From contig WEDG01000319.1 in assembly GCA_017591395.1 (NCBI GenBank), forward strand, positions 62,001 to 126,000: DNA of 64,000 nucleotides. The letters run 5' to 3'. The notes below the pieces were generated by a model. It did no database searches and was not told the DNA's origin. It worked only from the letters and a program-made list of their open reading frames with translations. Made by a program: the position numbers and the translations under genes. This DNA is from Schistocephalus solidus. Lineage: Eukaryota > Platyhelminthes > Cestoda > Diphyllobothriidea > Diphyllobothriidae. Below are positions 36,564-48,456 of this stretch, one piece after another (within the stretch, counting starts at the first letter, position 1; the number at the start of each line of letters is the position of its first letter).

Positions 36564-36722
36564 TACCTACGATTATCCGAAACGGAAACCTTAGACAGTG
36601 TGTTGCTTTTGCTGCAAGATTACTGGAAAATATTCGATGATCCGGAGAATATAATTTGCTTATCTTTCCTTGGTTCAGTAGAAGAATATGCCCTTGAGGA
36701 ATTACAGCAAGCCATTTTTCAG
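36564..36722 (+). CDS. TRPM-like gene, exon 2 (start of the SLOG-like domain)
   Basis: 53 codons between CTTTTTAAAG and GTAAAT, phase 0 at both ends. The text ETLDSVLLLLQDYWKI, PENIICLSFLGSVEEYALEE and LQQAIFQ follows the pattern at the beginning of the TRPM N-terminal domain: a Leu-rich helix ending in a Trp motif, a hydrophobic beta strand (normally LVISVTGG), a basic/acidic loop and the helix that leads into the strand of exon 3. The conserved Gly-Gly after the strand is reduced to LGS here. The 512-base intron before it contains the (TA)n microsatellite at 36261-36359. Confidence 0.65.
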
Positions 36723-37121
36723 GTAAATGAAATTCCTCCTATAGGCTATCCCACGAGTTTTCAAAGCAAAAATACAGTTAAGCAATTTTAAGCAACCTTT
36801 CAGTAAAATTTTCCTAAATCAAAAGATATTATATTGGAAGCCCTAAATAAAAACTGTTAACTTTGTTTAACTTTGATTTCTATTTTATACAAGTACCTAT
36901 ATAAAATATCCGGTGTATTATTTGTTGCAATTTTCATTTTCAACTGAGAAAATATCCAACTTCCTTGCAAGTGTCAGATATCTTGCCCACTGTTTCCTTT
37001 TTTCACCTCTACGTTTTAACTAACTATGGAGTATTGAAGGGTGAAAATGCTATGCGAAGCTAGAAAACTTATGATCCAGCCACATATTTTAATAATATTC
37101 GTTAGACCTAAAGTCGCCCAG

Positions 37122-38875
37122 TGGTACAAATATTTGAAAACCTTAATGTGGTCATTTACGGTGAAGATATTATCTTTCGTTTCATTATTCTATTTTCAAA
37201 TGTCAGTGAATTTTGCAAGGCCAATTTTATGATGTGTTACACAAGGCCTGTCGAAAACCAAATACATAAGAGCCCCATCAGAAAATGTTTTCCCATCAAA
37301 CAGTCTTTATTTTTGATCAGAAAATTGTTTATGTATTACAACCCCGATCAGTACTGCTTTGATTAAGCCCATGGGTTCCACATCTGGTTAAAATTAACAG
37401 AAGATTTAGAAGAATGGAGAATGCCTGCTGCTCACAGTTTTAGGTTCACAACTTTTATGGAACATGATAGAGTAATGCTGGTCTTTCACTATTTTAATAA
37501 AAAAGTTTTATAAACTGCCAAGGTACCTCAAATCAGCACATATTTGCTGCATAATTGACCGCATAATTGCAATTTCTTTGCACTTTGCCGCAACGTAGAC
37601 CAACGTTAATTAAAACAGATGTTATAACGCTAATTGAGTGAAATTTAACTGGCATTCTCACTCAAAGATTGATTAAATAAAAGGATTGCAAAAGAATTGA
37701 GACCGAAAGATCCGAATTAAATTTGACATTTAAATACGTCAATAACACTTCTTCTTGCATTTACCGTCCATAATTTGTCCTGAGCCACACGTCCTCATTA
37801 TGTTTCTTTATTCTGAATTTAAATAAAATTAAATACAATCCCTGCGGAATTATTTGATTCCATTCTGACTAGAAACATTTACACGATGCGGCAATTCTAT
37901 TCACTTCTCTGGGGGAGATTAGTTTTAATGAATGCAATAATAGCATAATTAAGAAATTAGATCCAAATGGTTTTAACTTTGCAATCCAGTAATATGATCA
38001 TACCAGAAAATCAAGCACTCATGTAATTTTTTTGTGATGAGCAGCCTAAATCTGCCTCGAGCATAGGTACTATCGTGCAGTCCAAAAACCTCTTTTTTGG
38101 GTTGTGTGGATACATTTAGTATCTGTTATGGAACACAAAATTTGATGCTTAACTAAATTTTATCCTTTATCGCAGAATATGTTTAAGGGGGTTAGAGCAT
38201 TCCATTTCAAAACCAGGTAGCATAACAGAAGAAACGCTGGGGGTCCCATTAATGAATATTATCTCTCGTAGCTGCGGCATTTATATGCAACAAACTTGCA
38301 GATCGCATTTATGGACTTTTAGACAGTAGCCATATTGCACTACTGACACAAAATATCGAGAATCAGTTGTTCTTCCATCATTCCAACACTGATAGTAGCA
38401 AAACCTGCGTTCCGTATGATTTTTCTGCTAAAAGCTCGGTTCTTCTGAGGGATTTCACGAATTCGTTGCGTGGTTTATTACTTGCAACCGCAGCTTGTAT
38501 AGACATGTTTAGATTTGATAAGGTAAATTAGAATTTGCCATTTGCAGAAATATATTTTGCTTATATTGAGATAACTATCGTGCATTTACCTTTGCTCACA
38601 ATTTTGCTAGTTAAATAGATGGAAAGAAGTAGATTTCCACCGAAGTCGACAATTCATAATAAGCCAGAACATGCAATACCAGTCTTTCGTGCCTGCACCT
38701 TTAATCTCCTGTCAATGTCGCTATATTGTAACTCAACCACTCAGGAAACTTAAAAACGGACGGGATGACTTCGGTTTTTTAACCAATTTTGATAATTATT
38801 CAAACATTTCAGGCAAAATTAGGAGGTTCACTAGCTGCAACCATCCTTGCATATGTGGTTTTACTTGGAAACTAG
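37122..38875 (+). CDS. Possible nested gene fragment: three phase-compatible open segments
   Basis: Three segments lie inside the 9.2-kb intron of the TRPM-like gene: 37122-37205 (VQIFENLNVVIYGEDIIFRF...; donor GTGAAT), 38272-38522 (acceptor ATTATCTCTCGTAG; AFICNKLADRIYGLLDSSHI, LLRDFTNSLRGLLLATAACI, MFRFDK; donor GTAAAT) and 38813-38875 (acceptor AACATTTCAG; AKLGGSLAATILAYVVLLGN, stop TAG). One base left by the first plus two bases of the second, and phase 0 after the second, keep the frame. Neither end of the second segment fits the phases of the TRPM exons around it. No family was recognised and no start was found, so it may be a broken gene, an upstream gene's last exons, or chance. Confidence 0.3.
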
Positions 38876-39599
38876 CAAAAATAAGACTAATCATGTTATC
38901 CACTTGCGAGCCCTTAAGGAGCAAGTATCGATTATTATGCAAGGTTGATAGGAGTTGGCATCGTGGATCAAACGTTTTTTATTTGGCGTTCATGATTGGA
39001 AGGGTTGTTGGCCATGTTCGTCAACTCAGAAAGCCGTTTATCTGGCTCCGTTTGTTCCATGTCCTCATGATCTGCATTTTACAATGTTTTGGATCCTACA
39101 AAAAACTGGCCATAGCACGCCAATTACCTTCCCATAATCAAGTTGTCTCTGTTACACTTTCTTATATTACGGATGTCTAGTAAGAACTTAATGAAAACTA
39201 ACCAGTTTTGGCATAATCGTTTTCATTCCCCTGGCATAAAATCTAAAAGAATGGTCTCATTTTCCGTTTTTATACACGCTAAGGAAAACGAATAACGCTT
39301 TAAATATTCTTTGTCCGCAGCCTTCCTACGATTTTCTAGGGAAGTGCTCCATTCAAACTTGTGCTTCCATGGAGGTAGGTTAGCCAAATTTACATGTGGA
39401 CAATGCGGTGGACGGATTCTAAATGCGAAATTATTGCTACTTAGGAAACCGAGAAATTACAACTCTCAGGAGAGGGTGACCATAGTAATCCCTATCTTGG
39501 TCTGCTGCAAAAATCGAACCAGCAGTCTGTCCATGTAGCATAAAAACTACAGATAAACAGTTATTGAAGGATGGCCTCGGCACGAAGTCCAGTGCTATC

Positions 39600-39896
39600 T
39601 GTTGGGAATGCTCATTCCCACGATGAGTCACCTTACAGAAATACACCTGTGCTCGTGTTTCTAACGCTGCATGCCAAGAACGATGCTCGACAATGTTCCG
39701 CATTGACTGTGGGCACAGAACTCTCGTCAGATCTGATCAATCCATGTCCGCGAGAATTTTGCTCAACTTTTTTCTATCTTCCTCTTGAATACACTTTCGC
39801 CAGCTGATCGTGTTCTCTTGCTCTTCCATGTTGGAGTTGGGACAACCGTCGATTAAGCATACGCTTCGTGCGTCATTTAAGTACCATGTCGGGTCA
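39600..39896 (+). repeat. 5' LTR of the gypsy element
   Basis: About 297 bases beginning TGTTGGGAATGCTC and ending about GGGTCA. It aligns with the 3' LTR along its length but lacks about 55 bases that the 3' LTR has between CTTCCTCTTGAA and TACACTTTC, and differs at many single positions. The two LTRs are identical at insertion, so the divergence marks an old insertion. Confidence 0.85.
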
Positions 39897-40693
39897 TGAA
39901 AATTTGGCAACGCAGTTTCTCACTTAAGATGGTTGACGAGTACGCTGACTTGAAGCAAATGCTGCAGCTAATGGAGGTCCTCACCGTTAAGCTATCCAAA
40001 TCATCCATGGGCCAATCAGGGGCTGCTGGTGGTTCACAATCCCTCGATCACATTGCTAGCATCATTACTGAATTCCTTTATGATCCACAGGCCCATATCA
40101 CCTTTGATTCCTGGTACAACCAATACCAGGACTTGTTCTCTGTCGATCTGGCTGCCCAGGACGATGCATGGAAGGTGTGACTCCTACTTCGCAAACTGGG
40201 CCCTGTCCAGCACGAACGCTATACTAACTTTATCCTTCCCAAGAACCCACGAAAAATCACTTTCGCGGACACGCTGAAGACGTTGTCGCAGATTTTTGGT
40301 GGACAGTCTTCCCTGTTCAACACTCGATTACATTGCCTGCAACTGTGCGAACGGGAATCCGAAGATTTCATCCCGTACGCGGGCATTGTCAATCGCGAAA
40401 GTGGGTGTTTTCAGCACGGTTCTCTCACAGAAGACCAGTTTAAATCCCTTTTATTTATCTGCGGTCACCAGTCCCCCAAGGATGCTGACATCCGAACACG
40501 TCTCCTATCCCAATTGCAACAGAAAAGCACATTCACACTCCAAGAGCTGGCTGCGGAGTGTCAAGCGTTAAGTAACCTCAAAAACGATTCCGCTATGATT
40601 CAAGGTGTTTTCATTTCTTGCTCAGTCCACACGGTCGCAGCAACCAAGCCATATCCCACACTGCGATCCAAGCAAGCACCCAAGGCGAAATAA
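39896..40693 (+). pseudogene. gag of the gypsy element (one internal stop)
   Basis: One reading frame is open from ATG 39896 to 40693 except for a TGA at 40178-40180. It is predicted to encode the structural capsid protein: ADLKQMLQLMEVLTVKLSKS, AHITFDSWYNQYQDLFSVDL, DDAWKV(stop)LLLRKLGPVQHERYTNF, ILPKNPRKITFADTL, then helical sequence with SLFICGHQSP-like and LLSQLQQKSTFTLQELAAEC segments. The order matches gag of animal Ty3/gypsy elements. A zinc-knuckle-like remnant (CNQVGHRDGFC) follows in another frame at about 40780-40808. Confidence 0.85.
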
Positions 40694-41138
40694 TCGCCAT
40701 CTCCTTGTCGGCACTATAGGCGCGTGGCAGTTCCATCGGGATTGCACATTCCGCCAACATCGTTACCAAGGCTGTAATCAGGTGGGGCACCGTGATGGGT
40801 TCTGCTAAGCAGCAACAACTGCTGAAAGCAAGTCTACCCCTCCACTTCCAACTCCAAGCGCCGTTTCTGTCCTAAACGCAAGCCTAAAACCCAGTCCGTT
40901 GGCAATTCCCTTAGCCAGTTGACCACTTTTAAGCTCAATGCGGTTGATTGCAGAAATGTTTTTGATATTTTTCTCCATGTTCACGCAGTCTGCCTACAGC
41001 TGGACACTGTTTAAGACATCACTATCATCTCTGAGAGAATGTGGTAGTCACTTGGCAGTCCTACGATACCGCAGACTTCCCAGTCCACGACAAGCGCGTA
41101 CGGTGGTCTCGTCTGGCTAATGGGGCAACTGCAATGCT

Positions 41139-44040
41139 GTGTCTTTCCGCGGCACAGCCATCAATGTGATCCGCTACGTCACCAAGTTTAATCTCAGCCT
41201 TCTTGGTCTCGACTGGATTGAAAAACTTGGTTTGGTCAACATGCCGCTCAGCGTTGTTTGCAGTCAAATGCAGATTCCTGCCATGCCCGCAGACCCCACC
41301 AAGAGCATTCACCAACGGTTCGCTTCAGTGTTCCAAGACGGCCCATGTCGTTGTACACACACTCAAGCCGTGCTGCACCTGCGTTCTGGAAGTCAACCAG
41401 TCTTCCGTCCGAAGAGACCAGTTCCCTATGCAGTCTTGTCTATTGTCGATGCTGAACTGAAGCGTCTGAAAGAACTGGGAGTTCTGACACCCATGTCCTA
41501 CTCCGCCTGGGCTGCTCCAATCGTTGTGGTTAAAAAGCCAAATGGCTCGATCCGTTTTGGGCTGACTTTTCCACTGGTCTCAATATCAATCTGGCGCCGA
41601 ACTGCTATCCACTGTTGGTCTCTGCTGATCTGTTTACCCTGCTGAATGGTGGCACTTGCTTTGCCAAGTTAGACCTGGCCGATGCGTACGTGCAGATCGA
41701 AGTTGCTCCAGAGTCACGTGAATTGTTGAGGATGAACACTCCCCTTGATCTGTTCCAATACACCAGGCTGCCCTTTGGTGTCAAGACCGCCCCGGCTCTG
41801 TTTTAGCAAACGATGAAACGCAATGCTCTCCGGCATTCTGGGTACGACTGCGTACCTGGACGGCATTATCATCATGAGTCGCTCCTCTACTGAACTCCAA
41901 GACCGAGTGTGTGCAGTACTGGAACGCGTGCAGGAATATGGCTTCTACTTGAGGGCTGATAAGTGCCAATTCTTCCTTGAGTCAATCAAGTACCTCGGAT
42001 TCGTCTTTGACGTCACTGGTCGCCGTCCAGATACCGAAAATATTCGTGCCAGCCAACGAATGCCTGCACCCAAGGATTTGTCACAACTTCGTTCGTTCCT
42101 TGGCTTGATCAGCTACTATGGCGCCTTTCTACCGTCGCTGCATGACTTACGAGCCCCGCTCAACCGTCTGCTGCAGAATGATGTTTCTTGGTGCTGGTCC
42201 TCCAACTGTGAAAAGGCCTTTGTCCAGCTGAAGTTGATGCTGAGTTCAAATCTGCTGCTCACGCACGATGACCCGATTCTGCCGATCATCGTTGCTGCTG
42301 ACGCATCCAATCACGAAGTTGGTGCTGTCATCTCGCACACTTTTCCGGGTGGGTCAGAAAAGGCGATCATGCACGCATCCCGCTCGTTAACTCCTGTGGA
42401 GAACAACTATGGCCAAATTGAGACAGAGGCATTAGCCATCATCTTCGCCGTCAAGAAGTTCCACAAGCTGCTGTATGGTCGTCATTTCACGTTGTTGACG
42501 GACCATAAACCGTTGCTGTCAATCTTTGGTTCCATTCAGCCAGTCGACTTCAACGATGGACAACTATCGTTTTCGGTTTCGACTTTGATATTTGCTACTG
42601 CTGCACTACTGACTTTGGTCAGGCTGAATCCCTTTCCTGCCTTATATGCAATCATCATGAACCTGAGGAAGACACCGTGATTGCTGCCATTTCGATTGAG
42701 GGCGATGTGCGCCGTCAGCTTTCAGACGCCATACGAGGCCTACCTGTCACTGTCGCCGACATCTGGCGTGCTACCAAACAGGATCACATTCTCCGTCAAG
42801 CTATTACCTACGTGCAGACCAAATGGCAAACCACTGCCCTCACTGGCGATCTTCGCCAGTTTTTCCTGCGCTGAGCATCGCTATCGGTGGTTGATTCTTG
42901 CCTCATGTTTGCGGACCGTGTGGTGATCCCTTCTTCACTTCGGCCTGTTGTCCTACGCCAGTTTCATGCTGCTCATCCTGGTATCAATCGAATGAAGTCT
43001 ATCAGTCGCAGTTTTGTCTACTGGCCGAATATTGACAGGGATATCAACGACCTCGTTCGACGCTGTTTCCGTTGTCAGCACGCCGCCAAGATACCGTCCA
43101 GTGCCATGGCAAACACCGGATAGGCCACGTGCGCATGTCGATTTCGCTGGCTCACTTGATGGAGTCTCACACTTAATCTTGGTTGACACTTGCTCAAAGG
43201 GACCCGTGATTGCACCACTGTATCCGACACCGACATCTGCCACTAGTGCATTTCAGCCAACACGACCTACCAGATGTTCTGATTTCGGATAATTGGTCCC
43301 GGTTTACCTCATCGGCGTTTGAGGATTCCTGCCGCCAGCAAAACATTCACCATCTTCGCTCTCCGCCCTACAAACCTCAGTCTAAAGGTCAGGCGGAGCG
43401 TTTTGTCGACATACTCAAGAGAGTCCTCTTGAAAGCTCGTAAGAAGGATAACACTGATGAGATCATCCAGGCATTCCTATTTTCTAACCGAACTTCGCCA
43501 AACCCGGCGTCCCCCGGTAGTGTTTCTCCGGCCGAAGCCTTGATGGGGTGAAAACTACGCACAATGCTCCATGCGCTGGTTCCTACCAATGTGCCATCCG
43601 CGCAGCCAACTTCATCTGTCTCTCGCAGCAAGCTTCTCATCCGAACGCCCGTCTTCGTTCGTGATTATCGAGCTGGTTTTCCAAATTGGATTGAGGCGAC
43701 CGTAGCAGCGCACAAAGGCAGTATGTTGTTTGATTTCTGCGTGGGTGACGACACCTGAGTTCGTCCCAACAACAAGATTCGACGGTGGCATTGCAGTAAA
43801 GCAACCGAGCCCGAGTCATTGTCCTCACTCCCTCTTGACATCCTGCTGGATACTTTCGCCATTCCGGCCAATCACCCGGTCTCCGCACCCAACGCTGCAC
43901 CTCCTTCAGATGTACCACCTTCAGTATCAGTTGCTGGCTCCGCGCCTGCAGAACAAAAACTGTTCCCAAGACACCGGACCAACCGATTGCGCCGAGCAAC
44001 GCGGCCAATACAGGTCAACCCGCGTCAGAAGCTGTACTGA
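41139..44040 (+). pseudogene. pol of the gypsy element (protease end, RT, RNase H, integrase)
   Basis: The protease end shows [72 protein letters not shown], and a catalytic box reading YLDG instead of YLDD (41853-41864), so a metal-binding aspartate is lost. RNase H: VAADASNHEVGAVISH, ETEALAIIFAVKKFH, LLTDHKPLL. Integrase: HAAHPGINRMKS with CFRC (HHCC zinc finger), AHVDFAGSLDGVSH (first Asp), PDVLISDNWSRFTSSAF (second Asp), KGQAERFVDILKRVLL (Glu). The reading frame changes near 41615, 41810, 42677, 43120 and 43210 and there is a stop at about 43551. The remnant ends at the TGA at 44038-44040. Confidence 0.9.
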
Positions 44041-44045
44041 CCTAC

Positions 44046-44055
44046 TTGAAGGGGG
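44046..44055 (+). other. Polypurine tract of the gypsy element
   Basis: TTGAAGGGGG-like purine run directly before TGTTGGG of the 3' LTR. In this class it primes plus-strand synthesis. Confidence 0.7.
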
Positions 44056-44402
44056 TGTTGGGAATGCTCGTTCACACGATGAGTCATTTCACAGAAATGC
44101 ACCTGCGCGCGCGTTTCTCACGCCGTATGTCACGAACGATACTCTACAATATTCCGCATTGACTATGGCCACAGAGCTCTCGTCAGATCTGATCGTCCGC
44201 GAGAATTTTGCTCAGCTCTTATCTATCTTCCTCTTGAAGCTGATTGGACAGAATATAACTAAGCATGCAGCTTTTCATGTCACGTCGGCTCAAATACACT
44301 TTCACTGGCTGAGCGTGTTATCTTGCTCTACCGCGTTGGGGTTGGGACAGCCGTCGGTTAAGCATACGCTTCGTGCGTCACTTAAGTACCAGGCCGGTTG
44401 CA
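44056..44402 (+). repeat. 3' LTR of the gypsy element
   Basis: About 347 bases from TGTTGGGAATGCTC to about GGTTGCA. It retains about 55 bases (GCTGATTGGACAGAATATAA and following) that the 5' LTR lacks. AAGCATACGCTTCGTGCGTCA near the end is nearly identical in both. Confidence 0.85.
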
Positions 44403-45005
44403 TCGTAGCTGAGCCTAGGTGTGTCAACGTCGAATTCTGTCACCAAACGTTTAAATGGGCGATTATGATATGGGTCGCTAGTACATTGCGTTCCTTCTGC
44501 GAATATTAATATCCGAACATCATAGGTTGGCTGATCATTACTTATTGCGGCGTCGAGAAGTATAACTAGAGTAAAAAATTGCCTTAATGTCGGAAACTCA
44601 AACAATTATACTGCCACCAGACCATAGATATCCACGTTTCATTCAGGAAGTTAAAATAAACGTGGAGTACTTGCGACCCCATGATCCATCTCATGTGTCC
44701 GAGGCTGCACATAAAGGATAGAGGGTTGTGGATCTGATATGGCATTACATTTCAGCATTTCAGACATCAAAAAGGGGCAGTTTTTCTTTGACTGTATTTC
44801 ATGCAAAATGAGTCTGAACTTGAACTATCATAGGTATTTTTTTAATGTTCGCGACAAAAGTTAAGAATAATATATGTCAGAATGATAGAAGTCAGATCGG
44901 CCGCATTTTTACAACATGACTTCAAATGTTACGAGATGCGTGCTTAATGTAACTGTTTCATCACGAGAGCGAACTTAGAGTATAGTTAGCATGTCATTAC
45001 CAAGA
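44403..45005. other. Intron sequence between gypsy element and SINE; nothing recognised
   Basis: About 600 bases of AT-rich intron. No ORF, RNA gene or clear repeat was recognised. Confidence 0.35.
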
Positions 45006-45155
45006 AATAAAAGGGAGGCTGGAATGACTATTTCTGGCCCATTAGCTGTCATCAGCCAGCCATGTCCAACCCCATGTGCTGTGGCACCTGAGATTCGAAC
45101 TCGCGACCTGTTGGTTAGACGTCCAACGCCCTAACCCCTGTACCACGGGCTCTTG
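45006..45155 (-). repeat. tRNA-derived SINE copy, minus strand
   Basis: On the minus strand: GAGCCCGTGGTACAGGGGTT (A-box-like), then GGTCGCGAGTTCGAATCTC, a near-perfect B box, then the shared body with GGCTGATGACAGCTAATGGG. It is the clearest tRNA-like head in the window. The body ends early, so this copy is 3'-truncated or short. It is not a functional tRNA: the acceptor stem does not close. Confidence 0.8.
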
Positions 45156-45893
45156 TCGGTTTCGATCGAGAATATTGACAATGATAGATGGGCGCTCACC
45201 GCTTGCTTAGGAGACTAATCTCTTTCGATGTGCTTTAGATTTTGCTCTTGAACCCCACCAGCGACCACACCATGGCTAGTGATATAGGCAGAGTGAAATT
45301 ACAGACAAATACAAGGAAACCTGTAAATCAGAGTAATTTTGGTGAATGTGTGACCTTCAGAATATTTTTGCAAAGGTCGGTTGAATGGTGAGACGTTCAT
45401 AGTGGTAGGTGTAGAAACCTGGAGGAAATAAGTTAGGATGTCGTCTTTCTGAACAGGTGGAGCCTGTGGCGGACGGAAACAGAATACCAAATCCAGCGCA
45501 AAAACGAAAAATTAACTTTAACTTGTTCTTTTTCAGAATGATGGAGCAGTAATAAAGTAGCCACTGTCTATTTCCTAGAAGCGAGTATCGCGTTATTGTA
45601 CTTGAGTGCCAGTGAAGCTTCTCGTTTTAATTGAAAGCCTGTCCGAACTTTTCGCGTCAATTTATCATAAATTTCTATCTAGAATTTTTCAAATTCGACA
45701 AGAGCTTGAAACATTTTCTCGAAGCAAGCTCCTCAAAAGTTCATTGTAAAAAGTTAGTAAGCGTATGAAAAGTTATTTTCTGTGACAATGACTTTAATGA
45801 GCAACTGATAGCGAAAGCAAAATAACTCAGTGGTTGCAGATACTAAAGTTCAATCAAATTTGACCGTATCGCTTCCTGTTTTTACTTGTGCAG
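45156..45893. other. Intron sequence before exon 3
   Basis: Nothing recognised. It ends with the pyrimidine-rich acceptor TTTTTACTTGTGCAG of exon 3. Confidence 0.35.
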
Positions 45894-46095
45894 CTGATGA
45901 ACGAAGTCACAAAGGCGAAGCGACTAGTAATATTTTGTTCTGGTGAGAACAATAACTTGACAAAAACCCTTGGGAGAGCTCTTTGCCCGAATCAGATCAC
46001 TGCTCATGCTTGTCCAGAAGGAGTACACACCGCCATATTTGGTGGGGTTTCTTCCCTGGGAGCATCTCAAACATTCGGAGAGGTTTGCGAAACAA
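45894..46095 (+). CDS. TRPM-like gene, exon 3 (SLOG-like core)
   Basis: Acceptor TTTTTACTTGTGCAG; donor GTTAGT after 46095; enters in phase 0 and leaves one base. It reads LMNEVTKAKRLVIFCSGENN then NLTKTLGRALC and GVHTAIFGGVSSLGASQTF. The family pattern here is helix, TGAWIITGG, NTGVMKHVGEA, a strand with a small-residue loop. CSGENNNLTKTLGRAL lines up with that loop and helix well, and exon 2 connects to it without a gap, across an intron of 9.2 kb that contains the gypsy element. The donor GTTAGT is not the strongest form. Confidence 0.65.
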
Positions 46096-46179
46096 GTTAG
46101 TTCTATATATTTCAACTTAAATATTTTTTGCCTCATTGGCGGATTACTTGTCTCATGGCTTCAGGTTTGTTTTGCAGCC

Positions 46180-46545
46180 TAAGGGCAGTTCGATCGTCGA
46201 TTCCGACGAGGTTCACTGTGTTCCCCACAGCACTGTGGGCGCAAGGACGGTGATTTACAAGTGAACTGGTAGACCTGCGCGGTTTAACCCTCCCCCTTCT
46301 GGACCTGGCGTTATGACCAACTCGAGAACACCAGAGGCTGGGCCAGTTGGCATGGCGTGAACCTGTAACTCGGTGTGCCATCACAGGTCCCCTCGTGTGT
46401 GACCATTTTACGGGTGCGCCTACCCAATAACGCCTGCCGTACCCTGGCCTGGTCTTCGTGTTTGTCACGAGCACCTACCAGGTGGCGCGTTGAGGGGACA
46501 CGAGATGCTACGTAAGACGGTGGATAGAACCGATTGGATGGCAAG
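46180..46545. repeat. GC-rich island, probable interspersed repeat
   Basis: About 365 bases markedly richer in G+C than their surroundings (GGCCAGTTGGCATGGCGTG, CCTACCAGGTGGCGCGTTGAG). Open frames on the minus strand (46133-46474, 46311-46586) overlap each other and have no motif. Composition suggests an inserted repeat; the family is unknown. Confidence 0.4.
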
Positions 46546-48140
46546 AAATGCGCCAAAATACCTCGGCAATCACAATAGTAGTGCATTTCAAAATTCTTTC
46601 AAAAAAATATTTGAGGCTAAGGAATCAAGGGCCTTTAGTGCAAACCGTTACAAATAGAGGTCAACAATACAGCCTTACCCCTTGCTGCGTAAGCGAACAT
46701 GCAAAGACAATCAAATTTAAGATGACAATTAAGACGAGTTTCTTAGGTCACCGTGATAACCTATGTCCTGCATTAAAAAAACATAGCGCTTAGTTTGCAA
46801 ACATGGATAGATATTAGATTTTATGAAAAATCAGCCCACACTGCGTCCCCAAAAGTTTTACAGGAGTAAATTAGCGATTGATCTTAAAGTAAGGGCATCT
46901 TTTGGTTTAAAAATTAATAGGACGTTGTTTAAAAATACTAATTGTTAGAAAAGAGACAAATTCCGAAAATGGGAAAACTGGGTTAGCTAATAAACTTGCA
47001 ATTTTAAATGGATAGAATGCTTTTCCGTGTAAAAAAAGTAGTAAATAAAACATCACAAGTAGAATTTATGTTGAAAATAATCCTTAAGTGCATATTCCGC
47101 GGAAGTTGTCTTCCAGATTAAGGGCAATGGAAAGTATGACCGTTACCAAACAGCCTAAATTTTGAGTATATATTCCAACACGGTTTCACGATAATTGGTG
47201 TTTCTTCTTCCGTTCACACATTTTTTAAGATGCATTCGACTAAGGCAAACAGATTTTCGCTTGATTGTGCCGGCAGGGACTTCACAGTAATAAAATATTT
47301 CATGCTGATAGGCCGGTCAGTGACTAATAAATTTAAATAGAATTTATAGGTGAAATCGAAACGTACCATTTTATGCATATTAAAATGACTTTCCTTGGTT
47401 AACCTTCCGTACAAGTATTTCCGGTGTTGGATTACGATCAGTTTCAGATATGCCTTGAAAATTTCGAGCATATATTATTATTCGTTTACAGTACAACGCA
47501 CACAAACAAGAAGGTTTGGTCCAGAATGTGCAATAGCGTGGGAAAACACTTGGAAATCGAGAAACGTCGGCTTGGTCCCCGTTTTTCCCTGTTTTGTCGT
47601 GAATATACAGATCTGAAATGAACTCTTCCTTAGAAAATAGCTTTTTGCGCCTCAAATTAGTATTAAAAAAACACAATTAACAACTTCAAATGTGTGTCAT
47701 ACTACCATCTTAAATTTAGAGGATTACAATTCATGAGTTAGTCAAAATACTCTATGTACTCCATGACTTGTGTGCAGACATCGTTTGAGAGGAGAAGTGG
47801 CGCGACTTAGTTTGGACTGCCGATTAATGGCAACCACTTCAACCCCCGTTCGATACCTACAGCGAAAAGCATCCAAATATAAGATAAACGTCTTTTCGGT
47901 GAAAACCCAATAGCCGGATCCACTGAGAGCATTGCAAGAAACCACAACTGTCTTAAGGGAACAAGGGTTTTATAGGTAGGGCAGAACGATGAAGCAGGAA
48001 AACTTGGAAAAAAATCAGGCATTTAATTGTTACAATTTTTACTGCCAACGCTATGCAGTTACGGTCGAACGAGCATAGTTGGGTGCTAGGTCAGTGATCT
48101 GTGCATTGCAGCAGCCTGTAGTCACAAGAGGTTTTGAAGT
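46546..48140. other. Intron sequence; part of a low-copy repeat near 47,870-48,030
   Basis: No gene recognised. The segment 47875-48020 (CCAATAGCCGGATCCACTGAG, GAACGATGAAGCAGGAAAAC) matches 55710-55835 (CACAATAGCCGGGCGCATTC, GAACGAGGAAGCAGAAAACC), so it is a diverged repeat in direct orientation. Confidence 0.45.
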
Positions 48141-48340
48141 TACAGTTCAAGCCAGTTCTCATGTGCTAGGCTCAAGTGCTTCATGGAGGGTTTGGTAAGA
48201 CAGGCCGAATGTTGAAAAGAGTTGGAGATGGCATCAAATGGGCTCTTATGCCTCAAAAAAGAAGACCCTAGTTCCTGTGGCGATGACCCAAATCTCTGCC
48301 TGTTTTTCTTAATTGTGCTGCCAGGGTGAAACCGTGATTT

Positions 48341-48423
48341 TGAACGAGGAGAAGGCAGAGGAGGAGGAGGAGGGAGGAGGAGGAGGAGGAGGAGAAGGAG
48401 GAGGAGGAGGAGGAGGAGGAAGA

Positions 48424-48456
<33 letters not shown>

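Larger units (their letters stand above)
39600..44402 (+). mobile_element. Ty3/gypsy LTR retrotransposon, degenerate, both LTRs present
   Basis: The element is framed by LTRs starting TGTTGGGAATG (39600 and 44056). It has gag (39896-40693), a zinc-knuckle remnant, protease, RT, RNase H and integrase in the order protease-RT-RNase H-integrase, which is diagnostic for Ty3/gypsy. A purine-rich tract GAAGGGGG lies just before the 3' LTR. No env-like ORF is seen. A target-site duplication was not found. Stops and frame changes throughout show it is inactive. It lies in the sense direction within an intron of the TRPM-like gene. Confidence 0.95.

Noticed and set aside
43637..44008. Minus-strand 123-codon frame
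   Set aside because: Antisense shadow of the gypsy pol C-terminus and of the sequence up to the polypurine tract.
45055..45155. A functional tRNA gene on the minus strand
   Set aside because: A and B boxes are good, but no closed acceptor stem or anticodon arm is seen, and the body continues as the SINE found elsewhere.
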